From assembly GCF_001262505.1 (NCBI RefSeq), contig NZ_KQ410744.1:1-64000 (forward strand): a DNA stretch of 64,000 nucleotides, in the 5' to 3' direction. Positions 1 through 6,704 of the stretch are shown here, one piece after another. The first letter of the stretch is position 1. The number at the start of each line of letters is the position of its first letter. The notes under the pieces were generated by a model. It had not been told where the DNA came from. It ran no database searches and saw only the letters and a program-made list of their open reading frames with translations. Made by a program: the position numbers and the translations under genes. Source of the stretch: Shinella sp. SUS2 (GTDB taxonomy: Bacteria > Pseudomonadota > Alphaproteobacteria > Rhizobiales > Rhizobiaceae).

Positions 1-111
1 TAAATCAACCCGCAAACCGAGCCGGAAACTCCGCTCTTCCAAAGCCCGAAAAGTCTCAGTTCATTTGACGACGGACAGGCAAAACTCGGCCGCTCCCAGA
101 CCCTCAGGCGA

Positions 112-642
112 TTGGCGGACGTCTACACCACGATCATTCGCGGTGTCCCCGAACTCCTCATCATCCTTATTCTATACTTTGGCGGTACGGTTGCGATGAC
201 CGCGGTGTTCGGCCGCTACGTCGAAGTCGATGCTTTCGCTGCCGGCGTCTTTGCACTGACTATCGTCTTCGGCGCCTACGCGACCGAAGTCTTCAGGGCA
301 GCAATCCGTGCGGTGCCGACCGGTCAGATCGAAGCGGCGCATGCGCTCGGCTTGTCAAAGATGCATACGTGGCGATTGGTGATCTTCCCCCAGATGTGGC
401 GGTACGCATTGCCAGGCATAGGAAACCTTTGGCTCACGCTGCTGAAGGACACTGCTCTCATCTCCGTAGTGGGGCTTGAGGACTTAATGCGCAAGACCGG
501 TGTTGCAGCGGGCGCAACCCACGATCCACTCACCTTCTACACCGTCGCTGCCGGCCTCTACCTCTCATTCACCTCCGTATCGCTGGCTGGGCTGACTTTA
601 CTTGAGCGGCGCGCAAATCGCGGCGTCCGCGTTGCAGATTGA
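112..642 (+). CDS. Amino-acid ABC transporter permease, HisQ/OccQ type, 5'-truncated
   Basis: Inner-membrane permease subunit of a polar amino-acid (His/Arg/opine-class) ABC importer. The protein has the binding-protein-dependent transport signature EAAHALGLSK (about residues 74-83) that docks with the ATPase, and several hydrophobic helices. At 176 aa it is about 50 aa shorter than usual HisQ-type permeases: it begins at the cytoplasmic loop normally found after the first helix. The start shown is a TTG. The reading frame is open back to base 4, but neither that upstream peptide nor the other frames encode the expected hydrophobic N-terminus. The 5' end is therefore probably lost by recombination or frameshift. 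It is followed after 9 bp by the partner permease; no ATPase gene is in the window. Confidence 0.75.
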   Translation: MADVYTTIIRGVPELLIILILYFGGTVAMTAVFGRYVEVDAFAAGVFALTIVFGAYATEVFRAAIRAVPTGQIEAAHALGLSKMHTWRLVIFPQMWRYALPGIGNLWLTLLKDTALISVVGLEDLMRKTGVAAGATHDPLTFYTVAAGLYLSFTSVSLAGLTLLERRANRGVRVAD

Positions 643-651
643 GAAATCGAC

Positions 652-1407
652 ATGGAATGGTACCTTATTCTCGACGTTCTGCCCCTTCTGCTCGACGGGG
701 CGCTCCTGACCGTCCAGCTCACAGCAGCTTCCGTTCTGCTTGGTCTCGTCATCGCACTTCCGCTTTCGCTAATGCGCGCGTCAGGGTCTACCGGGCTATC
801 GCGCCCCGTCCTGCTCTATACGTTTGCATTTCGAGGAACACCGCTCCTCGTTCAGATTTTTCTCATCTACTACGGCGCGAGCCAAATCGAGTGGATCCGC
901 GCGAGTTTTGTCTGGCCGGTCTTGCGGGAGCCTTGGTGGTGCGCGCTGATCGCGTTTTCCCTTAACCATGCAGCATATACGACCGAAATCCTGCGCGGTG
1001 GCATACGTGCCGTGCCGCGAGGTGAGGTCGAAGCGGCGAAGGCGCTGGGGATGTCTTACGAGCTTCGGACCAGGCGGATTGTTTTACCTGTCGCCTTTCG
1101 TATCTCGTTGCCGGCCTATGCAAACGAAGTGGTGTTGATGCTGAAGGCGAGTTCGCTCGCCAGCACCATCACGATGATGGAGCTGACGGGCACAGCGCGA
1201 AGGATCGTTGCGCAGACCTTCTCGCCCTATGAGGTCTTTATTTCGGCGGCGTTGATCTATCTGGGGATCACATTCGTGGTCGTGCATCTTTTTGGGCGGT
1301 TGGAGCGAGGTATCGCCAGTCACCAAAGTCGCGCTCGTGCAGAGAACGACAACCGTAAGAACATCCCGCCTTCGGAGGGTTACGCAATCGAGAAGGTGGC
1401 GCGATGA
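652..1407 (+). CDS. Amino-acid ABC transporter permease, HisM/OccM type
   Basis: Second permease of the polar amino-acid importer, 251 aa, normal length for the family. It shows five or so hydrophobic segments and the EAA loop signature EAAKALGMSY near residues 125-134. The polar C-terminal tail (from about residue 220) is longer than typical. It starts 9 bp after the HisQ-type gene and its stop overlaps the start of the racemase-like gene (ATGA), so the three are translationally linked. HisM-type permeases pair with a HisQ-type partner and a HisP-type ATPase; the ATPase must be upstream of the window or elsewhere in the genome. Confidence 0.88.
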   Translation: MEWYLILDVLPLLLDGALLTVQLTAASVLLGLVIALPLSLMRASGSTGLSRPVLLYTFAFRGTPLLVQIFLIYYGASQIEWIRASFVWPVLREPWWCALIAFSLNHAAYTTEILRGGIRAVPRGEVEAAKALGMSYELRTRRIVLPVAFRISLPAYANEVVLMLKASSLASTITMMELTGTARRIVAQTFSPYEVFISAALIYLGITFVVVHLFGRLERGIASHQSRARAENDNRKNIPPSEGYAIEKVAR

Positions 1408-2564
1408 CCGCTCTCCTGTCGCCTTTCAATGAAAGTTATGACCTCGGTTGTGCAGAGGCGGCCCTCCTGCGAGGAAGCTGGTACGAAATCGACCTGGGGG
1501 CAATCAGGCACAATTATCGCGAACTTCGATCGGTCCTGCCTAAGAATGTCAGCATTTACGCTTGTCTGAAGCGGAATGCATACGGATGTGGTGCCGGCCC
1601 GGTCGCGCGTACGCTGGCGGCGGAGGGGGTTGACGGGTTCGCGGTAGCGTCGCTTCTCGACGCCATGGCGATCCGAAGGATGGGGGCTGATCAGCGCATC
1701 CTTCTATACCCCGGAGCCTTGCCAGCGGCAGGGATGATGATCGAAGAGCTCGACCTCACGGTAAGCGTCTCCAGTATCGATGAACTGGAGCGTTGGCGCG
1801 CGGCGATGACAAAAACCCATGTGTTCATCAAGGCCGACTTGGGCTTTTTCCGCGCGGGCGCATCGCCACAGGAGGCGGGCCGACTGCTTGCCGCGGCGAA
1901 CGCGTATTCCGACGTGCAGGTCGATGGAATCTATGCGCACATGAGCGAACTTCCAACCTCAATACCATCCGATGCGAGGATACAACTTCACCGGATGCGG
2001 GCGATCCTCGCCGAGGCTGAGGTGTGTGGAGAGCGACCCGTCGTCGCCATGATGTCGAGCACGGAGGGCGTCCTCGCCTATCCGGAAATGGACATGGACG
2101 CTGTCGATCCGGGTGCACTTTTTGTTGGACTACCGGAAAGTCATGCACCTGTTCGCCGTGCCGTGTTGCAACCAGCCCTAAAAACGATTTGCACCACCAT
2201 CGTCGCCGTTAAACACCTCGATGCGTCCCTTGGCCCGATCCCGGACCTTCCAGGTTTTCGGTCGGGGATGAAGCTCGGTGTTCTCGGCATGGGCTGGGGG
2301 GACGGCCTGCCTAGGCAAGTTCCGCCTGGTGCCGAAGCGCTCGTGGGCGGAACGCGAGCCCGTCTCTTGCCGCCGGCTCATCTCGAACATGTGCGAATAG
2401 ATCTCTCAAACGCTCCCGATGCCCGCTTCGGTGACAAGGTCGTACTGCTCGGCAGGCAGGGCGACGAAGTCATCACGCATGAAGAAATTGCCGCGCTTTG
2501 GGGGACAGATGTCGTCGGCATCTATGCGGGCCTGCGCGATCACATACCGAGAATCTACACCTGA
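1404..2564 (+). CDS. Alanine-racemase-like fold-III PLP protein with altered active site
   Basis: A 386 aa protein with the Alr architecture: an N-terminal TIM barrel carrying the PLP-lysine motif (K56 in CLKRNAYG) and a C-terminal beta domain (GDKVVLLGRQGDEV, ending HIPRIYT). In alanine racemases the second catalytic base is the tyrosine of a G-Y-x-D-G motif. Here that motif reads GWGDG with Trp at residue 298, and the GTxxYE motif near the C-terminus reads GTDVVG. PLP binding is likely retained, but classical two-base racemisation is doubtful. It lies between transporter permeases and the binding protein, so it probably acts on the imported amino acid. The start overlaps the preceding stop (ATGA). 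Confidence 0.8.
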   Translation: MTALLSPFNESYDLGCAEAALLRGSWYEIDLGAIRHNYRELRSVLPKNVSIYACLKRNAYGCGAGPVARTLAAEGVDGFAVASLLDAMAIRRMGADQRILLYPGALPAAGMMIEELDLTVSVSSIDELERWRAAMTKTHVFIKADLGFFRAGASPQEAGRLLAAANAYSDVQVDGIYAHMSELPTSIPSDARIQLHRMRAILAEAEVCGERPVVAMMSSTEGVLAYPEMDMDAVDPGALFVGLPESHAPVRRAVLQPALKTICTTIVAVKHLDASLGPIPDLPGFRSGMKLGVLGMGWGDGLPRQVPPGAEALVGGTRARLLPPAHLEHVRIDLSNAPDARFGDKVVLLGRQGDEVITHEEIAALWGTDVVGIYAGLRDHIPRIYT

Positions 2565-2596
2565 GACCGCATCGAAATCCCAGAAGGGGGAGCCAT

Positions 2597-3436
2597 ATGA
2601 ATATCCTGAAATTCACAACTGCTGTTGTAATTCTAGGCCTTTTGGCCGGAATGGCCCGGGCTGAGGAGGTGAGGACGATCAGAATTGCCACGGAGGGGGC
2701 TTTCCCGCCCTGGAACTCGGTCGATGCGTCCGGGCAGCCAGTTGGCTATGACGTTGATGTCGGCCTAGCGTTGTGCGCAAGGGCAAATCTCAAATGCGAG
2801 TTTGTGACCCAAGCCTGGGATGGGATTATTCCCGCTCTAACGGTAGGAAAATACGACGCCATCATGGCAGGAATGTCGATAACCGAAAAGCGCAAGCGGG
2901 TCATTTCCTTCTCGCAGCCCTATGCGTTGACCTCCAACTACTTCGTTGTTTCAAAATCCCTCGACCTGCCGGCGGTGGAGAGCACGTCGAAGCTTGATCT
3001 GACGACAGAGACAGACGCAAGCAAGCGCGTCTTGGCGGACCTGAAAGCAAACCTGAAAGGGCGTTCAATCGGTGTACAAGGCTCCACAAACGCTGAAGCA
3101 TTCGTCAGAGATTATTTTGGCGATACTGTCGAGCTACGCACCTACGACAAACAGGACAACCTCAATCTTGACCTCGTAGCTGGTCGGATCGATGGTGGCT
3201 TAGCGGATTTTTCCGTTTGGAAGGCATTCTTGGAATCCAATGATGGAAGGTCGGCTCATCTTTACGGACCGCGCATCTCGGGCGGACTGTTCGGACCGGG
3301 GGTCGGGATAGGCCTTAGAAAAGACGACGCGGCTTTGGCGGATAAGTTCAACGGTGCCATTCAGGCTATTGCGGGGGACGGCACGCTGAAGGCGATCAGT
3401 CTGAAATGGTTTGGCGCGGACTTGGTCACGCGATAG
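2597..3436 (+). CDS. Amino-acid ABC transporter periplasmic binding protein
   Basis: A 279 aa solute-binding protein of the HisJ/LAO/OccT class (SBP_bac_3). The N-terminal signal peptide ends near LLAGMARA (about residue 20), followed by the family pattern IRIATEGAFPPWN and GYDVDVGLALCARANLKCEF. The ATG at 2597 is chosen over an in-frame upstream start because it has a strong ribosome site (AGAAGGGGGAG) 5 bp before it and begins directly with the signal peptide. It is the last gene of the permease-racemase operon. An imperfect inverted repeat (GGCCGCCTA / TAGGCGGTC, about 3458-3492) follows but lacks a T tract. Base composition looks less GC-rich than the neighbouring sugar genes, which may mean separate origin; this was judged by eye. 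Confidence 0.88.
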   Translation: MNILKFTTAVVILGLLAGMARAEEVRTIRIATEGAFPPWNSVDASGQPVGYDVDVGLALCARANLKCEFVTQAWDGIIPALTVGKYDAIMAGMSITEKRKRVISFSQPYALTSNYFVVSKSLDLPAVESTSKLDLTTETDASKRVLADLKANLKGRSIGVQGSTNAEAFVRDYFGDTVELRTYDKQDNLNLDLVAGRIDGGLADFSVWKAFLESNDGRSAHLYGPRISGGLFGPGVGIGLRKDDAALADKFNGAIQAIAGDGTLKAISLKWFGADLVTR

Positions 3437-3556
3437 TTCGCAATCGCTGTTTCTGTGGCCGCCTAGCCATGGCGAACCAGGGTAGGCGGTCGTTCTGTCT
3501 GCTATCCACACACTGATCCATGCCCACACTTTTTGGAGAAGCTAGCTGGAGAAGTA

Positions 3557-4105
3557 AACCTAACCCGAAGAATTCATGAGGGGTTGGCGGCTGTGGTTCA
3601 AACCGTTGAAATGACGTAGGATTTGGTTGCTTAAGCCGATCCGTGTCGTTTCCGGAGACCACATCCGCCATGAATGATCCTACGCTAGCGCTGCCCGGTT
3701 TGTCATCAGTCGGCGGCAAGCCCGTCGTCGCGCGTTTTGATGGCGGCGTGCTGTCGTGCGACAGTGGTGTTCTGGCCCTGGCTGCGGTGGGCAAGCGGCT
3801 ACATGTGGCCGACCGTCTGGCGCGCTGCATCGACGATCCGCGCTGCCCGGGTCATCAAGATTGCCGCGCGGGTGGTCGAGATGAAAACCCAGATCCGCCT
3901 GCACTTGCCGACATCCTGCCCCGATCAGCGCATCCTGCGCATCGTCCTGGATCGCATCCCGCGGCTCGCGACATAGCCGACGGGGCGCTGACGCCCCAAA
4001 AACGAACCCCTCGACCTCAACCTGAAAACCCCGCCTTCCATCGCGACGGATAAACTCCAGCGACTGGAAAAACTTGCCCGTAGTTGTTGATTTTCGGCAG
4101 GGTTT
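3557..4105 (+). mobile_element. IS1380-type insertion-sequence remnant, internally deleted
   Basis: A residue of about 550 bp containing the two ends of an IS1380-family element with most of the transposase removed. The left end (from 3557, CCTAACCCGAAGAATTCATG) and a degenerate inverted match at about 4087-4105 (TTGATTTTCGGCAGGGTTT) are proposed terminal repeats; the core shared bases are TGA, TTCGG and AGG-TTT. The exact borders are approximate. The region from here to 4375 has no other convincing gene. The element sits at the junction between the amino-acid transporter operon and the secretion cassette. Confidence 0.55.
3670..3976 (+). pseudogene. IS1380-family transposase, N- and C-terminal pieces only
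   Basis: The reading frame from 3670 gives the conserved IS1380 transposase N-terminus (VVARFDGGVLSCDSGVL, then RCIDDPR). Near 3840-3850 the sequence switches to a different frame that carries the family C-terminus (RVIKIAARVVEMKTQIRLHL) and stops at 3976. Full-length family members are roughly 430-450 aa, so more than 300 aa, including the catalytic core, are missing. This is a fossil and cannot transpose by itself. Family assignment rests on the two recognised terminal segments. Confidence 0.65.
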
Positions 4106-4375
4106 GATCCGTATTTCCACTTGGCACCGCTCCATTTTTCACCGCCTAAACGGTTGCGCACAATGCGTTATTTCGGCCTGATAGCGGGTTGCAGCGAAAT
4201 GAAGGCCTGGCTCGAAATCTGCTGACAATCAACAGAGACGCGCTTCAGCTTGCAAAATGTCTGAGTCGGATATTTCGGAACGTACACCGGGTTTCCATTC
4301 AGGAATTAGTTACTCGGTCCGAAGTCGGGGTCGTCAACCCCAGCCGCCGTATCTTAAAAAACATGATAAGTAAAA

Positions 4376-4738
4376 TCAGCCATTTTCAGTCACCGCGGCA
4401 GAACGCATCGCCTCAAACACCTGAGCAGCGAACTCAAATTGCCGGGCTGTCCCTCGACCCATGGAGTTTTTCCCGAGCGTCTCTGTCAGGACCCCACGCT
4501 TGACCAGAAAGTCAATGGTTTCAATGACGCCGCCGCGCGTCATTCCTGTAAATTGTATGATCTTTGAGAGGGTTAGTCTCTCATGTGCCTGGTGCATCAT
4601 ATAGAGGATGTTGATCATTCCGATTTGTTTGATGCGCGATTGCGCGCTCTCATCTTCTAGCGGTTTGTCGAGGATTTCACGCACCGCGAAGACAGACAAT
4701 GCTTGTGTTTGCCATCGGTCACTCAATTTGCTTGCCAT
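4376..4738 (-). CDS. MarR-like winged-helix regulator next to the type IV secretion genes
   Basis: A 120 aa protein with a winged helix-turn-helix core. The segment LTLSKIIQFTGMTRGGVIETI (about residues 55-75) matches the recognition helices of MarR/PadR-type repressors and is followed by a wing (FLVKRGVLTET). There is no recognisable ligand domain. It is transcribed away from the secretion operon, and a perfect GTTCA-GTA-TGAAC dyad lies in the shared intergenic region. The likely role is local control of the virB operon and of itself; this is inferred from position. The ATG at 4738 is the only start giving a complete domain. Confidence 0.7.
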   Translation of the reverse strand: MASKLSDRWQTQALSVFAVREILDKPLEDESAQSRIKQIGMINILYMMHQAHERLTLSKIIQFTGMTRGGVIETIDFLVKRGVLTETLGKNSMGRGTARQFEFAAQVFEAMRSAAVTENG

Positions 4739-4759
4739 CGATTTAACTATCCAATAAAT

Positions 4760-4772
4760 GTTCAGTATGAAC
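4760..4772. promoter_or_regulatory. Palindromic operator candidate between regulator and virB operon
   Basis: GTTCAGTATGAAC is a perfect 5-3-5 dyad, 22 bp upstream of the MarR-like start codon and about 60 bp upstream of the first secretion gene. Size and position fit a binding site for a small dimeric winged-helix repressor. No confident -35/-10 pair could be assigned around it. Confidence 0.45.
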
Positions 4773-4833
4773 GTTAGGGCGAGACGATTCTTCGCATCCA
4801 GTTCAACGAAATTTCAATCGGAGGGTAGGGGGC

Positions 4834-5373
4834 ATGAAGAGCCTTTTCTTTCGAACGGTCATAGCGGCGTTAGGGTTCGGATCAATATATCTGAGTTCCG
4901 AACGAAGTGCGCGTGCCGATGAATGGGGTTGCCAGGTTATCCTGTGCCTATCCAATCCCGGTGGCCCGACACAATACGCCGAGTGCCGGCCGCCTATCCA
5001 GAAGCTCTGGAGATGGCTCGCAAAGGGCCGTTCCTTCCCGACCTGCAGCGGCATTGGCTTCGAAAGTTCCCGCCCTCGATACGAACCCTACTATTGCAAC
5101 GACGGCTACCGTCTGTCAGCGGGCTATGGCCCGAGCGGGCGTGACGGAACCTGCGTGTCGACGTCGATGCAGCCGGTGAGCGACAGTCTTTGCCGCCGGG
5201 ACCCGGACAATGCCGGCGGGAGCAATGGCTCCGCGATCTCGCCACGCTGGCAGCAAATTGATGGCCGCTACCAGTGCATGGCCTACACCCTGAACCGCCC
5301 ACTGGTCCGTGAGAAACCGCGATACATCGATGTGACGATCGACGGCGTCGGCAAGCAGAGGGTCTGGTTCTAA
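4834..5373 (+). CDS. Exported cysteine-rich TrbM/KikA-like conjugation protein
   Basis: A 179 aa protein with an N-terminal signal peptide (hydrophobic core about residues 8-22, cleavage near ARA-DEW). The mature start WGCQVILCLSNPGG followed by AECRPPIQKLW and GRSFPTC resembles the TrbM/KikA/MpfK family found in conjugative transfer operons. The many cysteines suggest disulfides in the periplasm. The role of this family is poorly defined. It is the first gene of the virB operon, with a strong ribosome site (CGGAGGGTAGGGGG) before the ATG, and ends 2 bp before virB1. The family call is by motif recognition and is tentative. Confidence 0.6.
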   Translation: MKSLFFRTVIAALGFGSIYLSSERSARADEWGCQVILCLSNPGGPTQYAECRPPIQKLWRWLAKGRSFPTCSGIGFESSRPRYEPYYCNDGYRLSAGYGPSGRDGTCVSTSMQPVSDSLCRRDPDNAGGSNGSAISPRWQQIDGRYQCMAYTLNRPLVREKPRYIDVTIDGVGKQRVWF

Positions 5374-5375
5374 AC

Positions 5376-6062
5376 ATGCCCATCGTTTTCGTCGACTTTG
5401 CGCAGACCTGTGCACCCTTTGTTGCGTCCGAAACACTGGCTGGCGTCGTCAGTCTCGAAAGTCGGTTCGCGCCGTTCAACATTCGCATCAACAGCGGCCA
5501 ACCGCTCAAGACACAGCCGGCATCGAAGGCTAAGGCGATCGAGATCGCCACATCGCTGGTGGCCGAACATCACGATATTCAACTCGGTCTCGGCGGCATC
5601 GGGGTCGAAGAGCTTCAAAAGCTGAAGCTCTCCATTTCCGACGCCTTCGATCCTTGCCTGAACCTGCAAGCCACGGCCACGCTGCTGGACGGGTATTACC
5701 GTCTGGCCGTCAAGGCCGGCGCAGATCCTGCCAGGGCGGAGCAGGTGATGCTCCAGTCCTACTATGGCCGTGCCGATCCATCGGTGGGCGCAATGGTGAA
5801 CTACGACGATCAGGTTCGCCGCGAAATCAAACGGCTTGGTCCTACCATCGCCCGGCTGACGATCACGGATACGGGGGAAGGGAGGGGGAATGACGATCCT
5901 GTCGGCTCCAGCCCCGCCGATGTGGTCGCAGAAGTGGCGTCGGAGAACTCCGAGCAGAAGACTACTGCCATCGCTTCAACGCCCACATGGGACGTTTTCA
6001 ACTGCCGGCGCGGTTCTTCCGTCCTGGTGTTTCAGAACAATCAATTGGAGCAGAGTGAATGA
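5376..6062 (+). CDS. virB1: VirB1-like lytic transglycosylase of the type IV secretion system
   Basis: A 228 aa protein of the SLT/VirB1 family, which opens peptidoglycan locally for assembly of the secretion channel. The pattern VVSLESRFAPFNI (about residues 24-36) carries the expected catalytic Glu (E28 or so), followed by the DIQLGLGGIGV segment that corresponds to the usual Gly-Leu-Met-Gln-Ile motif, and AFDPCLNLQATATLLDGYY. No clear signal peptide is seen with this start. The C-terminal 70 residues are low-complexity and poorly conserved, as is usual. The gene overlaps virB2 by 4 bp (ATGA). Confidence 0.82.
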   Translation: MPIVFVDFAQTCAPFVASETLAGVVSLESRFAPFNIRINSGQPLKTQPASKAKAIEIATSLVAEHHDIQLGLGGIGVEELQKLKLSISDAFDPCLNLQATATLLDGYYRLAVKAGADPARAEQVMLQSYYGRADPSVGAMVNYDDQVRREIKRLGPTIARLTITDTGEGRGNDDPVGSSPADVVAEVASENSEQKTTAIASTPTWDVFNCRRGSSVLVFQNNQLEQSE

Positions 6063-6358
6063 CTTTCAGTTCCCGTATCCGCGCATTTGCGGCCTCGTCT
6101 TCGATGGCACTCGCTGTGGTGGCGATGCTGGTCGAACCGGCTTTTGCGCAGGCCGCCGGCATCGAGACGATCCTACAGAACGTCGTCGACCTTTTGCAGG
6201 GCAACATCTTCAGGTTGTTCGCCACCATCGCCGTTATCCTGATCGCGCTCGCCTGGATGTTCGGTTACATGGACCTGCGCCGCGCCGGCTACTGGATCGT
6301 CGGCATCGGCGTGATCGCCGGCTCCTCAGAACTCGTCAGCACGATCATCGGGAACTGA
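6059..6358 (+). CDS. virB2: VirB2 major pilin
   Basis: A 99 aa pilin precursor. A long signal sequence ends around EPAFAQA (about residue 33), and the mature part has two hydrophobic helices separated by a short polar loop (IFRLFATIAVILIALAWMFG, MDLRRAGYWIVGIGVIAG), the standard VirB2/TrbC layout. The subunit is processed, stored in the inner membrane and polymerised into the pilus. The start overlaps the virB1 stop, and virB3 follows after 4 bp. Confidence 0.88.
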   Translation: MTFSSRIRAFAASSSMALAVVAMLVEPAFAQAAGIETILQNVVDLLQGNIFRLFATIAVILIALAWMFGYMDLRRAGYWIVGIGVIAGSSELVSTIIGN

Positions 6359-6362
6359 CCAG

Positions 6363-6704
6363 ATGGCCGCCCCGCGACCCGAACTCGAGGAAGACACTCT
6401 GTTCATCGCTTGCACACGCCCGGCGATGATCGCGGGCGTCACGATGGAGGCCATGGGCATCAACGTCATGGCGACCACGATCTTCTACCTCGCGGCCGGC
6501 TCGGTCGCCTATGCGCTCGTCGGCGTCGTCTTCCATTTCGTCTTTCGGGCTCTGGTCAAACACGACCACAACATGTTCCGGATCCTGGTGGCCTGGGTGG
6601 AGACGCGCGGCCGGACCCGGAACGGCGGCTATTGGGGCGGAGCTACGCTTTCGCCGCTGAAGCTCGTCCGCCGCTTTGACGAAAGGGATCTCGGATATGC
6701 CTAG
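6363..6704 (+). CDS. virB3: VirB3 inner-membrane protein
   Basis: A 113 aa protein of the VirB3 family with a family-typical opening (DTLFIACTRPAMIAGVTMEAMGIN) and hydrophobic segments at about residues 20-65. VirB3 sits with VirB4 in the inner-membrane complex. The C-terminus overlaps the virB4 start codon by 8 bp, suggesting coupled translation. The length is normal. Confidence 0.88.
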   Translation: MAAPRPELEEDTLFIACTRPAMIAGVTMEAMGINVMATTIFYLAAGSVAYALVGVVFHFVFRALVKHDHNMFRILVAWVETRGRTRNGGYWGGATLSPLKLVRRFDERDLGYA

